Position numbers and translations under genes: made by a program. The notes under the pieces are model-generated. The model had not been told where the DNA came from. It was given only the letters and a program-made list of their open reading frames with translations, and did not search any database. Shown piece after piece: positions 8,867 to 17,857 of a stretch of 64,000 nt of DNA. The first letter of the stretch is position 1. Every line of letters starts with the position of its first letter. Source of the DNA: an alpha proteobacterium U9-1i (GTDB lineage Bacteria > Pseudomonadota > Alphaproteobacteria > Caulobacterales > Aquidulcibacteraceae); assembly GCA_000974665.1 (NCBI GenBank), contig BBSY01000003.1, positions 682,001-746,000 on the forward strand, written 5' to 3'.

Positions 8867-10174
8867 TCAGCTCCAAAGACGCGGGCGATTGCCGCTCTCC
8901 TCGATCGGCATGATGCGCGGCGGTTCGGTGACCGCGTCGAGGCTTTCAATCGCTGCGGCGGCCGCGTCAAGTGCGGTTCGCGCACAGTTTTGTGTCGTGA
9001 GCACGATCGGCACGACAGGTGTGTCGTAAGCGGGCATTTGCAGGAAGCTCTCGATCGAAACGTTCTCGTGCGCCAACCTATCGGACACGGCCGCAACGAC
9101 ACCGGGCTTATCCGCCACCAGCAAACGCACATAATAGCGCCCGCGCTCCACCGGCGTGGCGCGCTGGGGCGCGGTGAGTTGCGCCAGTGGTTTGCCAAAG
9201 GCCAGCCCGCCGCGCCCTTCGACCAGATCGATCAGGTCCGCCGCAACCGAGGCGGCTGTCGGCCCCTCCCCAGCGCCACGGCCGATGAAGGTCAGCTGGC
9301 CCACCGGATCGGCGTCCACCACGAGGGCGTTCAGTGACCCTCCGACGTTCGCGAGCGGGTGGTCGTAGGGGAGCAAAGCCGGGCGAACCCGCATCGAAGC
9401 CGCGCCGTCGATCAACTCACCGCGCGCGATCAACTTGATCCGGTAGCCTAGCTTGCCCGCCATGCGGATGTCAGTGAGCGTGACACCGTCAACGCCTTCT
9501 ATCGCGACATGGTCAAAATCCGGACGCGCGCCAAATGCGATGGCGCCCAGCACGGTGAGCTTGTGAGCCGCGTCGAAGCCGCCGACGTCCATAATTGGGT
9601 CGGCCTCGGCATAGCCGAGCCGCTGGGCGTCGCCCAGAACATCCTCGTAAGCACGGCCTGTGTTTTCCATCTCCGTGAGCAGATAATTGCAGGTGCCGTT
9701 GAGGATTCCGGCAATGGCGCGGGCGCGGCAACCGGCCAGGCTTTCCTTCAGCGCTTTCACCATGGGCACGCCGCCACCGACAGCGGCTTCAAACATCAGC
9801 TTGGCGTTGTTCGCTTCCGCCAGCGCCGCGAGCTCGCTGCCATGCACCGCAATCAGCGCCTTGTTCGCCGTCACCACATGCGCACCGCGCTTCAGCGCAA
9901 CTTCCACCGCACGTTTGGCGGGGCCGTCGGAGCCGCCGATCAACTCAACGACCACGTCGATGTCAGGGCTGGCTGCGAGCTCCACCGGATCGTCGAACCA
10001 TTGGAATCGCTCGATGTCGAAATCGCGTTTGCGCGTACGGTTGCGCGCGGACACCGCGACAAGCTCGAGCTTCTCGCTCAAGCGCCCGCTCGGATCGGCG
10101 AACAACTTGATCAGACCGCCGCCAACGGTGCCGATACCGGCAACGCCAACACGAAGTTTCTTGCCCCCGCTCAT
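8867..10174 (-). CDS. hom: Homoserine dehydrogenase
   Basis: A 435-residue NAD(P)-dependent enzyme reducing aspartate semialdehyde to homoserine, the branch to threonine, methionine and isoleucine. The Rossmann fingerprint is VGVAGIGTVGGGLIKLF at the N terminus. The catalytic segment includes GILNGTCNYLLTEME and YAEADPIMDVGGFDAAHKL, and a C-terminal ACT domain begins near VRLLVADKPGVVAAVSDRLA. A GTG at 10183 overlaps the upstream TGA, but the ATG at 10174 has a well-spaced GGAG and was chosen. It follows the alaC-like gene almost without a gap. Confidence 0.96.
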   Translation of the reverse strand: MSGGKKLRVGVAGIGTVGGGLIKLFADPSGRLSEKLELVAVSARNRTRKRDFDIERFQWFDDPVELAASPDIDVVVELIGGSDGPAKRAVEVALKRGAHVVTANKALIAVHGSELAALAEANNAKLMFEAAVGGGVPMVKALKESLAGCRARAIAGILNGTCNYLLTEMENTGRAYEDVLGDAQRLGYAEADPIMDVGGFDAAHKLTVLGAIAFGARPDFDHVAIEGVDGVTLTDIRMAGKLGYRIKLIARGELIDGAASMRVRPALLPYDHPLANVGGSLNALVVDADPVGQLTFIGRGAGEGPTAASVAADLIDLVEGRGGLAFGKPLAQLTAPQRATPVERGRYYVRLLVADKPGVVAAVSDRLAHENVSIESFLQMPAYDTPVVPIVLTTQNCARTALDAAAAAIESLDAVTEPPRIMPIEESGNRPRLWS

Positions 10175-10179
10175 GACGT

Positions 10180-11364
10180 TCACTCCGGGACGTTGCTGGC
10201 GAGGAAGCGCTTCAGATTGCGCGCGGCCTGACGAATGCGTTGTTCATTCTCAACCAGTGCGATGCGCACGAAGCCGTCGCCGTATTCTCCAAATCCCGCG
10301 CCCGGCGCCACCGCGAATTCGGCGCCTTCCATCAACCGCTTGGAGAATTCGACGGAGCCAAGGTGTTTGAACTTCTCCGGCAGCGGCGCCCAGATGAACA
10401 TCGAGGCGCTTGGCTTTGGCAGCTCCCATCCCGCCTTTGCAAACGAGTCCAGCAATACGTCGCGGCGGTGCTTGTAGATGTCGCGCATCTCTTGCACGCA
10501 ATCTTGCGGCCCGTTGAGCGCCGCCGCCGCCGCAACTTGAACTGGCGTGTAAGCGCCGTAATCGAGATAGGATTTCACCCGCGCCAAAGCTGCTATTAGC
10601 CGCTCATTCCCAAGTGCGAACCCAACGCGGAAACCCGCCATCGAGTACGTTTTTGAAAGCGTGTTGACCTCGACGGCGACGTCCGTCGCGCCGCTTACCT
10701 GCAGCACCGACGGAGGCGGATCGCCTTCGAAGTAGATTTCCGAATAGGCCATATCCGAGAGCACAAACATCTCATGCTTCTTCGCGAACGCGACGGCCTC
10801 CTTGTAAAAGTCGAGATCCGCCGTTTGCGCTGTCGGGTTCGCCGGATAGCACGTGATCATTGCGATCGGCGGCGGCACCGAATGGCGCACAGCGCGGCCA
10901 AGGCCGGAGAGGTATTGCTCAGGTGAGTGTGCTTCAACGCTCCGGATCACGCCGCCCGCCATGATGAAACCGAACGCGTGGATCGGGTAGGATGGGTTGG
11001 GCGCCACAATCACATCGCCGGGCGCGGTGATCGCTTGAGCGAGGTTGGCGAAGCCTTCCTTCGAGCCCAACGTCGACACGATCTGCGTGTCCGGATTGAG
11101 CTTCACGCCGAAGCGGCGGTCGTAATAGCCGGCCATCGCTTTGCGCAGTCCGGGTATCCCGCGTGACGCGGAATAGCGGTTGGTGCGCGGCTTGCGCGCC
11201 GTCTCGCACAGCTTTTCCACGATGTGGTCGGGCACCGGCAAATCCGGATTCCCCATTCCGAAGTCGATGATGTCTACGCCCTTGGCGCGCAGCCGCGCCT
11301 TGAGCTTGTTGACCTCTTCGAACACGTAAGGCGGCAGCCGCCGAATTTTGTGAAAGTCTGGCAT
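10180..11364 (-). CDS. alaC: AlaC-like class I/II aminotransferase
   Basis: A 394-residue PLP-dependent fold-type I aminotransferase. The N-terminal IIDFGMGNPDLPVPDHIVEK, the STLGSKEGFANLAQAI segment and SYPIHAFGFIMAGG closely resemble the AlaC/YfdZ type that makes alanine from pyruvate and glutamate. The PLP lysine lies in NTLSKTYSMAGFRVGFALGN. An alternative is an LL-diaminopimelate or methionine-linked aminotransferase; its position before hom suits an amino-acid role in the aspartate family. Its TGA overlaps a GTG upstream of hom. Confidence 0.85.
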   Translation of the reverse strand: MPDFHKIRRLPPYVFEEVNKLKARLRAKGVDIIDFGMGNPDLPVPDHIVEKLCETARKPRTNRYSASRGIPGLRKAMAGYYDRRFGVKLNPDTQIVSTLGSKEGFANLAQAITAPGDVIVAPNPSYPIHAFGFIMAGGVIRSVEAHSPEQYLSGLGRAVRHSVPPPIAMITCYPANPTAQTADLDFYKEAVAFAKKHEMFVLSDMAYSEIYFEGDPPPSVLQVSGATDVAVEVNTLSKTYSMAGFRVGFALGNERLIAALARVKSYLDYGAYTPVQVAAAAALNGPQDCVQEMRDIYKHRRDVLLDSFAKAGWELPKPSASMFIWAPLPEKFKHLGSVEFSKRLMEGAEFAVAPGAGFGEYGDGFVRIALVENEQRIRQAARNLKRFLASNVPE

Positions 11365-11397
11365 TGTGGGAACGCGAGGTTGGGAGAGTGGGAAGCG

Positions 11398-11724
11398 CTA
11401 TTCGTGCGACGTGCGGGTCGCTTCGAGCGTAGCTCGTGCTTCGGCCATGAACACGGCCGGGTCTTCAACCGGCGTCCACACCGAACGCGGATTGGCCTTC
11501 ACCGCCGCCCCAACCGCCACAAGTTCGCGCTGATGCCGGACCCAATAGGCAGCATCGGTGTTGGCTTGGCGGCGCGTCGGTACGTCGTTCAGGCTCGGAT
11601 AGCCCCGGTCGTCCGCGTTGTTGGCTTCCGTGAACCAGGCCGGCGGCGCTGAATCGGGCGCGGTAATGCAGCCGGACAAGCCGAGCACGCACATTCCCAC
11701 CGCAAAGACCCCAAAACGCGTCAC
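11398..11724 (-). CDS. Small hypothetical lipoprotein
   Basis: A 108-residue protein with lipobox LSGC (FGVFAVGMCVLGLSGC), so a predicted lipoprotein. The mature part (PPAWFTEANNADDRGYPSLN, then VPTRRQANTDAAYWVRHQRE) is short and charged, with no named family that I recognise. The start is a GTG at 11724, preceded by a good GGAGAGGG ribosome site. It is transcribed towards the alaC-like gene and away from phaC. Confidence 0.7.
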   Translation of the reverse strand: MTRFGVFAVGMCVLGLSGCITAPDSAPPAWFTEANNADDRGYPSLNDVPTRRQANTDAAYWVRHQRELVAVGAAVKANPRSVWTPVEDPAVFMAEARATLEATRTSHE

Positions 11725-11848
11725 GTGACCCTCTCCAGCCGGCCCAATCTGTCAGGGACCGGATTTTGGACTCGTCTATACCAGGGCATGGCTTTGCGCC
11801 ACCACGGGAGTCGCCTCTAATATGTCTGGCGATAGGGAGACGCCTAAA

Positions 11849-13813
11849 ATGGCGGAAACGAAAGGCGGTCAAACCGCCAAAGCTGCTGCGAAATCAGGCG
11901 CAAAGCGGGCCCGTAAGCGGAGCGCGGCGAAGAAGCCGACCCCACCAAAGGCGGTGGAAAACCCTGCCCCGGTCGCGCAGGTACCGCCTCCCGTGACCCT
12001 AGCGCCTGCCTTTCCTGCGGCGGCGCAAGAGGCGGGCACGGTCAACGAAGCCATCATGGCGCAAACGGCCGAAAGCTTGGCGGCGCTGTCTGCCAACCTC
12101 ACCGAAGCGATGACGCGCGCCAACCAAGTGTTCTCAACGGCCTTCATCGATCAAGCAAAGGAAGCTGGCGCCTGGCAGCCTGATCCGCTTGCGGTGCAAG
12201 GCGCGCTCAACTCGATCTGGACGAGCCTCGCACAACAACCTGAAACTTTGCGCGACGCGCACGCCGAGCTCTGGCGCCGTTACGCAGAGATTTGGCAAAA
12301 GCACGCCACCTACATGATCACCGGGCAAATGGCGGCCGAGGAAAATTCTCGCGACAAGCGCTTTCGCGATCCGGAGTGGCGCTCCAATCCAGCGTTCTCA
12401 ATGCTGCGCGAAAGTTATCTCGCCACCTCCGAATTCATCACATCGCTGGTCGAGAAAGCGCAAGGCGTCGAGGAAGCAGACAAGCGCAAGGCCACATTCT
12501 TTATCAAGCAAGCCGTGGACGCCGCGTCGCCCTCGAATTTTCTTTTCACGAACCCCGCCGCATTGCGTCAGCTCTTCACGTCAAAGGGTGAGAGCCTAAA
12601 AGCCGGAATCGAGAACCTCGCCGAGGACCTGAAGCGCGGCCAAGGCGTGTTGTCGATCTCGCAAACCGATCTCGACGCGTTCAAGCTGGGCGAAAACATC
12701 GCTACCGCACCAGGAAAGGTTGTGTTCCGCAATCGCGTGTTCGAACTGATTCAGTACAGCCCGACGACGGAAAGCGTGCACGAAGTCCCGTTGCTGATCT
12801 TCCCGCCGTGGATCAACAAATTCTACATCATGGATCTGCAACCGAAAAATTCCATGATCCGCTGGCTGGTGGCGCGCGGGCACACGGTTTTCCTGGTGTC
12901 ATGGGTCAATCCAGACGAAGACATGGCCGACGCCACCTTCGAGGATTACATGCGCGAGGGCTGCTATGCCGCCGTTGAAGCAGTGGCGAAGGCGGCGAAC
13001 GTCAACCGCATGAATACCGTTGGGTATTGCATTGGCGGCACGCTGCTCGCGTCAACGCTCGCGCACATGGCCAAGAACGGCGACGAACGCATCCAGAGCG
13101 CGACCTTCTTCGCCAGCCAGACCGACTTCAAGCTCGCCGGCGATCTGCTCATCTTCTCCGACGATGCCGGGATCAAATATCTCGAAGACAAGATGGACGC
13201 GCATGGCGGCGTGCTCGACGCCAACACCATGGCCAGCACGTTCAACTCACTGCGCTCGAACGACCTGATCTGGAATTACGTCGTCGACAATTATTATATG
13301 GGCAAGCATCCGCCGCCATTCGATCTCTTGTCCTGGAATGCCGATCAGACGCGCATGCCGAAGGCGTTGCACTTGTTCTATCTGCGCAAATTCTATCGCG
13401 ACAACGCGCTCGCCGAGGGCAAGCTCACATTGCTGGGCGAGAAGCTCTCGCTTGCTGACGTCAAGATTCCGATCTTCATGCAAAGCGGGAAAGAAGATCA
13501 CATCGCCCCCTGCGCCAGCGTCTATCGCAGCGCCAATCTGTTTGGCGGGCCGGTGGAGTTCATAGTCGCGGGCTCAGGCCATATCGCCGGCGTGATCAAT
13601 CATCCGGACGCCAAGAAATATCAGTACTGGACGAACAGGAACATCAAGGGCGCGCTTGAGGATTGGTTCGCGTTCGCGCACGAAACGCCGGGCTCCTGGT
13701 GGCCGCACTGGGACGAATGGTTGACGCGCGTCTCCGGCGACGATGTACCTGCGCGCGTGCCCACTGACGCAATCGCCGACGCGCCCGGCGAATATGTACG
13801 TGTACGCTCCTAA
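11849..13813 (+). CDS. phaC: Class I poly(3-hydroxyalkanoate) synthase
   Basis: A 654-residue polymerase that joins 3-hydroxyacyl-CoA units into storage polyester. The lipase-like box NTVGYCIGGTLLAS holds the catalytic Cys at residue 394; Asp550 (QSGKEDHIAP) and His578 (GSGHIAGVINH) complete the triad. The N-terminal PhaC domain and a C-terminal NIKGALEDWFAFAHETPGSWWPHW are typical. An extra N-terminal tail of about 55 residues is rich in Lys, Ala, Arg and Pro, longer than the usual class I enzyme of about 580-600 residues. I chose the ATG at 11849 (AGGGAG nine bases upstream); an in-frame ATG at 11822 would add nine residues. No phaA, phaB or phasin gene is adjacent. Confidence 0.96.
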   Translation: MAETKGGQTAKAAAKSGAKRARKRSAAKKPTPPKAVENPAPVAQVPPPVTLAPAFPAAAQEAGTVNEAIMAQTAESLAALSANLTEAMTRANQVFSTAFIDQAKEAGAWQPDPLAVQGALNSIWTSLAQQPETLRDAHAELWRRYAEIWQKHATYMITGQMAAEENSRDKRFRDPEWRSNPAFSMLRESYLATSEFITSLVEKAQGVEEADKRKATFFIKQAVDAASPSNFLFTNPAALRQLFTSKGESLKAGIENLAEDLKRGQGVLSISQTDLDAFKLGENIATAPGKVVFRNRVFELIQYSPTTESVHEVPLLIFPPWINKFYIMDLQPKNSMIRWLVARGHTVFLVSWVNPDEDMADATFEDYMREGCYAAVEAVAKAANVNRMNTVGYCIGGTLLASTLAHMAKNGDERIQSATFFASQTDFKLAGDLLIFSDDAGIKYLEDKMDAHGGVLDANTMASTFNSLRSNDLIWNYVVDNYYMGKHPPPFDLLSWNADQTRMPKALHLFYLRKFYRDNALAEGKLTLLGEKLSLADVKIPIFMQSGKEDHIAPCASVYRSANLFGGPVEFIVAGSGHIAGVINHPDAKKYQYWTNRNIKGALEDWFAFAHETPGSWWPHWDEWLTRVSGDDVPARVPTDAIADAPGEYVRVRS

Positions 13814-13839
13814 GCGTTCTGACCAGGAAGTACCTCCCC

Positions 13840-14361
13840 ATGCCGCTTTCACTCTACGACGTCACCGTGCCGACCTTTCAGCAGATCCTCGGTGCAGTCT
13901 CAGGCTTGCTCGACAAAGCCGAGGCCCATTGCGCGGAAAAGAACACCCCGCACGCCGACATCATCAATGCGCGACTCCATCCCGAGATGCTGCCGTTTGC
14001 GTACCAGGTGAAATCCACCGTCGTACATTCGCTTGGCGCGTTGCAGAGCCTTCCACGAGGATCGTTCTCACCGGACATGGCGCCCTCGCCCGACACATTC
14101 GCGGCGCTGAAAGAAAAGCTCAGCAGCGCCAGCGTAGCGCTCGCGCGCTTCACACCTGCCGAAATCAACGCGTTCGAGGGGCGCGACATGCGCTTCTCGA
14201 TCAAGGATAATTTCCATCTTGATTTCACGGCTGAGAACTTCCTGATGTCGTTCTCGATGCCGAATTTCTATTTCCACGCAACCACGGCCTACGACATCCT
14301 CCGCTCAAAGGGCGTCGCACTCGGCAAGAAAAACTTCATGGGAAAGTTGCGGACGAAATAG
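13840..14361 (+). CDS. DUF1993 family helical protein
   Basis: A 173-residue soluble protein matching the DUF1993 family (DinB-like helical bundle). Visible hallmarks are LYDVTVPTFQQILGAVSGLL at the N terminus, LHPEMLPFAYQVKSTVVHSL, and the C-terminal YFHATTAYDILRSKGVALGK with DFMG-like ending NFMGKLRTK. Molecular function is not established. It begins 27 bases after phaC on the same strand and is probably co-transcribed. I infer no direct role in polymer metabolism. Confidence 0.85.
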   Translation: MPLSLYDVTVPTFQQILGAVSGLLDKAEAHCAEKNTPHADIINARLHPEMLPFAYQVKSTVVHSLGALQSLPRGSFSPDMAPSPDTFAALKEKLSSASVALARFTPAEINAFEGRDMRFSIKDNFHLDFTAENFLMSFSMPNFYFHATTAYDILRSKGVALGKKNFMGKLRTK

Positions 14362-14405
14362 GTCTCGCGCTCGGCCCTCCCCAGATGGCACGGCGTCACC
14401 GGAAC

Positions 14406-15347
14406 CTAAAGTCCTGCGTCCTCATCGAGCCCGAGCATAAGGTTCAGGTTCTGAACGGCAGCGCCCGACGCTCCCTTGCCGAGATTGTCGAGGAGCGCGA
14501 CCAGGCGTGCTTCGCCATCGTTGCCAAACACGAAGAGCTTCAGGCGGTTCGTGCCGTTAAGGCCTTCGGGGTCGAGCGTCTTGAGCGCCGCGGCCTCGTC
14601 CAGCGAAGCAATCTCAATGAAGCGTTCGCCGGCATAAGCAGTGCTGAGAGCGTCGTGGATTTGCGCCAATGTCGCCGGCGTTGGCAGATTTTGAATCGCC
14701 AGCGGAATCTCGACGATCATGCCTTTGTAATAGCGTCCGACACTCGGCGCGAAGATCGGCGGTCGTGACAAGCCGGCCTGCACCTGCATTTCCGGCACGT
14801 GCTTATGCTTCTGGCCCATCGCGTAGATGCGATAAGGCACGCGGGTGTAAGTGGGCGAAGTTTCGTCCTCGAACTCGGCGATCATCGCCTTGCCGCCGCC
14901 CGAATAGCCACTGACCGCATTGACGCTGAACTGCCAGCCCCGAGGCACGATGCCTGCGTCGAGCAAGGGGCGCACCAAAGCGATGAAACCGGTCGGATAG
15001 CAGCCCGGATTTGAAACGCGCTTCGCCGCCGCGATCTTGGCGCGCTGGCCTTTCGACATTTCGGCGAAACCGTAGGTCCAATCCGGCGCCACGCGATACG
15101 CGGTCGACGCGTCGATTACCTTCACCGCATCGTTCTCGATCAGCGACACCGCTTCCTTGGCCGCATCGTCCGGCAGGCACAGGATCACAGCGTCGACGCT
15201 GTTGAGCAGCCTCTTGCGCTCGTCGGCGTCCTTGCGTTTTGCAGGATCGATCGACACGAGCGCGAGGTCGCACCGCCCCTGCAGACGCTCAACGATCTGC
15301 AAGCCCGTCGTGCCCGCTTCGCCGTCGATGAAAACCCTAGCGCTCAT
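14406..15347 (-). CDS. argC: N-acetyl-gamma-glutamyl-phosphate reductase
   Basis: A 313-residue enzyme (short ArgC2-type length) reducing N-acetylglutamyl phosphate to the semialdehyde in arginine synthesis. It has the nucleotide-binding start VFIDGEAGTTGLQIVERL, the active-site Cys in RVSNPGCYPTGFIALVRPLL, and later VSGYSGGGKAMIAEFE. The ATG at 15347 overlaps the stop of the small upstream gene as ATGA, which fixes the start and implies coupling. A longer upstream reading has no family match. Confidence 0.96.
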   Translation of the reverse strand: MSARVFIDGEAGTTGLQIVERLQGRCDLALVSIDPAKRKDADERKRLLNSVDAVILCLPDDAAKEAVSLIENDAVKVIDASTAYRVAPDWTYGFAEMSKGQRAKIAAAKRVSNPGCYPTGFIALVRPLLDAGIVPRGWQFSVNAVSGYSGGGKAMIAEFEDETSPTYTRVPYRIYAMGQKHKHVPEMQVQAGLSRPPIFAPSVGRYYKGMIVEIPLAIQNLPTPATLAQIHDALSTAYAGERFIEIASLDEAAALKTLDPEGLNGTNRLKLFVFGNDGEARLVALLDNLGKGASGAAVQNLNLMLGLDEDAGL

Positions 15348-15628
15348 TCGTACGCGGCCTTCCAAATGTCCAAAGATGGGAACAGAGCGTGCCCTGGCCA
15401 CGGCGGCCGTTCAGGTCTGTTCGCGAACGTCAAATGCACTTCCGCCACACGTCCATCCGCACATAGAAACAGATAGTCATCCAAACCGTCTGCGCGCGCG
15501 ATCGGCTCAAGCTCCAAGCCTTTCAATGGGTGGCCATCGCCCAGTTCCGCCTCTAGCTCTTCACGAAAGAGCCGGCGATGTTCGGCATCGTCGATGCCCC
15601 ACCATCCTTGCGGCCACGCGCTGCTCAT
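15344..15628 (-). CDS. Small hypothetical protein coupled to argC
   Basis: A 94-residue soluble protein (start MSSAWPQGWWGIDDAEHRR) preceded by GGAG seven bases upstream. It has EELEAELGDGHPLKGLELEP and an ending rich in aromatic and Pro residues (RPPWPGHALFPSLDIWKAAY). I recognise no domain. Its TGA overlaps the argC ATG. It starts just after the rpsI terminator, so it probably has its own promoter or depends on readthrough. Confidence 0.65.
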   Translation of the reverse strand: MSSAWPQGWWGIDDAEHRRLFREELEAELGDGHPLKGLELEPIARADGLDDYLFLCADGRVAEVHLTFANRPERPPWPGHALFPSLDIWKAAYE

Positions 15629-15640
15629 CGCGCACTCCAA

Positions 15641-15675
15641 AAACAAAACGGGCGCTTCTTGCGAAGCGCCCGTTT
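15641..15675 (-). terminator. Terminator of the rplM-rpsI operon
   Basis: On the minus strand, 13 perfect base pairs (15675-15663 with 15658-15646) close a four-base GCAA loop. A T-rich tract (TGTTTTTGG) follows. It lies 22 bases after the rpsI stop, a strong intrinsic terminator. Confidence 0.9.
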
Positions 15676-15696
15676 GCGTCCCGATTGGGAAACGGC

Positions 15697-16188
15697 TTAG
15701 CGCTTCGAGAACTGGAAGCTGCGACGGGCCTTCGCGCGGCCGTACTTCTTACGCTCGACGACGCGGCTGTCGCGGGTGAGGAAGCCGGCGTGCTTCAACG
15801 TCGGACGCAGCGGCGGTTCGAAATCCGACAGCGCTTTCGAAATCGCGTGACGCACCGCGCCCGCTTGGCCCGAAAGGCCCGAGCCGACGACGGTGATGTT
15901 CACGTCGTACTGGCCTTCGCGGTCGGTGATGCGGAACGGCTGATTGATCATCATGCGCAGCACCGGGCGCGCGAAATATGCGTCGCTCGTCTTGCCGTTG
16001 ATGGTGATCTGGCCCTTGCCCGGCTTCAGCCAGGCGCGCGCGATCGCGTTCTTGCGCTTGCCGGTGGCGTAAGCGCGGTTGAATTGGTCGACCTTACGTT
16101 CACGCAGGACGGCGACGTTTTGCTCAACGCGCGGCGGCGTGCCGGTCATCTCGCCGAGTGACTCAAAGCCTTGGCTGATATCGCTCAT
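15697..16188 (-). CDS. rpsI: 30S ribosomal protein S9
   Basis: A 163-residue S9 protein of the small ribosomal subunit. The S9 core is clear: [20 protein letters not shown], the middle [20 protein letters not shown], and the invariant C-terminal tail ending SFQFSKR, which reaches the P-site tRNA. The N terminus carries about 40 extra residues before the core, common in alphaproteobacteria. It follows rplM by three bases and ends at a strong terminator. Confidence 0.98.
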   Translation of the reverse strand: MSDISQGFESLGEMTGTPPRVEQNVAVLRERKVDQFNRAYATGKRKNAIARAWLKPGKGQITINGKTSDAYFARPVLRMMINQPFRITDREGQYDVNITVVGSGLSGQAGAVRHAISKALSDFEPPLRPTLKHAGFLTRDSRVVERKKYGRAKARRSFQFSKR

Positions 16189-16191
16189 GGG

Positions 16192-16668
16192 TTAGCCAAT
16201 CCTCGAGTTCTTACGGTTCTGAGATTTGAAGTCGATCGTTTCCGGATTCTGCGCCGCGTGCGGATGATCAGCGCCGGCATAGACGCGCAATTTGCCAAGC
16301 TGCTTGCGTGCAAGCGGGCTTTCCTTCGGCATCATGCGCTCCACAGCCTTCTCGACGATGCGCTCAGGGTGCTTGCCATTGAGGATTTTGCCGGCCGTGC
16401 GTTCCTTGATCCCGCCCGGGTGGCCGGTGTGCCAGTAATAGATCTTGCGTTCGAGCTTGCGGCCCGTGAACGCGACCTTGTCGGCATTGATCACCACGAC
16501 ATGGTCGCCCGTGTCGATGTTCGGCGTAAAGTCAGCGCGATGCTTGCCGCGGAGACGGCGCGCGATAAACGAAGCGAGGCGGCCGACGACAGCACCTTCA
16601 GCGTCAACCACGATCCAGCCGTGGGTGATTTCGCTAGGGCGGGCGGCGCGCGTAGAGGTGGTGCGCAT
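16192..16668 (-). CDS. rplM: 50S ribosomal protein L13
   Basis: A 158-residue L13, an early-assembling protein of the large subunit. Recognised by [20 protein letters not shown] near residue 20, [20 protein letters not shown], the [20 protein letters not shown] region and [20 protein letters not shown]. The ATG at 16668 has AGGA upstream. It is the first gene of the rplM-rpsI operon, with a promoter in the gap after ctaA. Confidence 0.98.
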   Translation of the reverse strand: MRTTSTRAARPSEITHGWIVVDAEGAVVGRLASFIARRLRGKHRADFTPNIDTGDHVVVINADKVAFTGRKLERKIYYWHTGHPGGIKERTAGKILNGKHPERIVEKAVERMMPKESPLARKQLGKLRVYAGADHPHAAQNPETIDFKSQNRKNSRIG

Positions 16669-16695
16669 TTCAAGTCCTGCTCAAAAGAAGGCGCG

Positions 16696-16724
16696 GATAA
16701 ATACGGGCGGCGCGTTCGTGTCAA
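16696..16724 (-). promoter_or_regulatory. Candidate promoter for rplM-rpsI
   Basis: On the minus strand TTGACA (16724-16719) is followed after 17 bases by TTTATC (16701-16696), an acceptable sigma-70-like pair 28 bases before the rplM ATG. A TATTTA overlapping the second box is an alternative -10 element. Confidence 0.55.
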
Positions 16725-16746
16725 GGTGACTTGTTTTTTGCCGTAA

Positions 16747-16781
16747 ATACAACGTTGTATGATAGCGGTAATATATTACCG
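16747..16781. promoter_or_regulatory. Two perfect AT-rich palindromes upstream of rplM
   Basis: ATACAACGTTGTAT (16747-16760) and CGGTAATATATTACCG (16766-16781) are both perfect palindromes, five bases apart. They lie upstream of the rplM promoter; the second overlaps the TAA of ctaA. Their symmetry and low G+C stand out in this genome and suggest operator sites, but no regulator is identified. Confidence 0.5.
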
Positions 16782-17792
16782 TTGCGCTTTCCATACCGCC
16801 ACGCCAGTCAGCCACAGCGCGGCGGCGCCGAATTGGTGGGCCAAACTCAAGCTTACGGGGGACGCCGCCAGCACTGTCGCCACGCCCAGCCCGGCCTGGG
16901 CCAGCGCCAGCAAGCCCAAAGCCACCCCAACCTTCTCGCCCGCGCCCTTTCCGTTTCGAGAAAGAAAGGCGATCGCCACCGCCAACAGCGCGACCAGATA
17001 GCCGGTGGTTCGGTGCAGCAGATGCTGGCTCGCATGGTTTTGCCAAAGTGGCGTTTGTTCGAAAGCGCCGGAGGGCCAGACCTGCCCGCCGATCAGCGGC
17101 CAGTCGGCGTACGCCGCGCCGCCATCGGAGCCCGCGAGAAACGCGCCGAGGATCACTTGCGCGAACAACAGCGCCAGAAATGCTGGCGGCGCCCAAACAG
17201 GTACGCTTGGCGTCGACGCACGCGGCCAACCAAAGCAATCGAGCGCGAGCCACAGCGCCAAACCGGCGATCACAAACGCCATACCCAAATGCACGGCCAG
17301 CCGGATTGGGCTGACGTCGAGCCCGCTCCAGAGCCCGCTCGTCACCATCCACCAGCCGATCGCGCCTTGCAGGCCGCCAAGCGCGAACAGCACCAGCACA
17401 GGCGCGAAACGGCCGCGCAATCGTCCAGTCGCCCAGAAGAATGCAAACGGCAGCGCGAACACCAGGCCGATCATTTTGCCGAGAAAGCGATGGCCCCATT
17501 CCCACCAATAGATCGACTGGAACTCGGCGAGGCTCATCCCGCGGTTCTGCAGCTGATATTCGGTGGTGCGTTGATAGAGGGCAAACTCCTCTGCCCAGCG
17601 AGCGTCACTTAGAGGCGGCGTCAGGCCCTTGCCGAGATCCCATTCGGTGATCGAGAGACCGCTGTCGGTGAGCCGCGTCGCGCCGCCGACGACAACCATC
17701 GCCAGCACGAACATGCACACAAGGAGCAGCCAAATCCCCACCAATGGCTGGTTTGGGGGTTGCTGCGTTTTGCTCTCTTGCGCGCTCTCCAT
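16776..17792 (-). CDS. ctaA: Heme A synthase (COX15/CtaA family)
   Basis: A 338-residue membrane enzyme oxidising the C8 methyl of heme O to the formyl of heme A for aa3-type oxidases. About eight transmembrane segments are visible, with the conserved motifs GGATRLTDSGLSITEW, YWWEWGHRFLGKMIG (heme-ligand His in the EWGHR stretch), VHLGMAF and HLLHRTTGYLVALL. The length matches the longer type 2 enzymes of alphaproteobacteria. The ATG at 17792 (MESAQESK) was chosen; an upstream TTG is less likely. No ctaB/ctaG neighbours occur here. Confidence 0.95.
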   Translation of the reverse strand: MESAQESKTQQPPNQPLVGIWLLLVCMFVLAMVVVGGATRLTDSGLSITEWDLGKGLTPPLSDARWAEEFALYQRTTEYQLQNRGMSLAEFQSIYWWEWGHRFLGKMIGLVFALPFAFFWATGRLRGRFAPVLVLFALGGLQGAIGWWMVTSGLWSGLDVSPIRLAVHLGMAFVIAGLALWLALDCFGWPRASTPSVPVWAPPAFLALLFAQVILGAFLAGSDGGAAYADWPLIGGQVWPSGAFEQTPLWQNHASQHLLHRTTGYLVALLAVAIAFLSRNGKGAGEKVGVALGLLALAQAGLGVATVLAASPVSLSLAHQFGAAALWLTGVAVWKAQR

Positions 17793-17857
17793 GTCGCCCA
17801 CATAGACCTCAGACCCCAACTCGCATAGGCGACGCCCCGCCGCGCCCCAGGAGCCAC

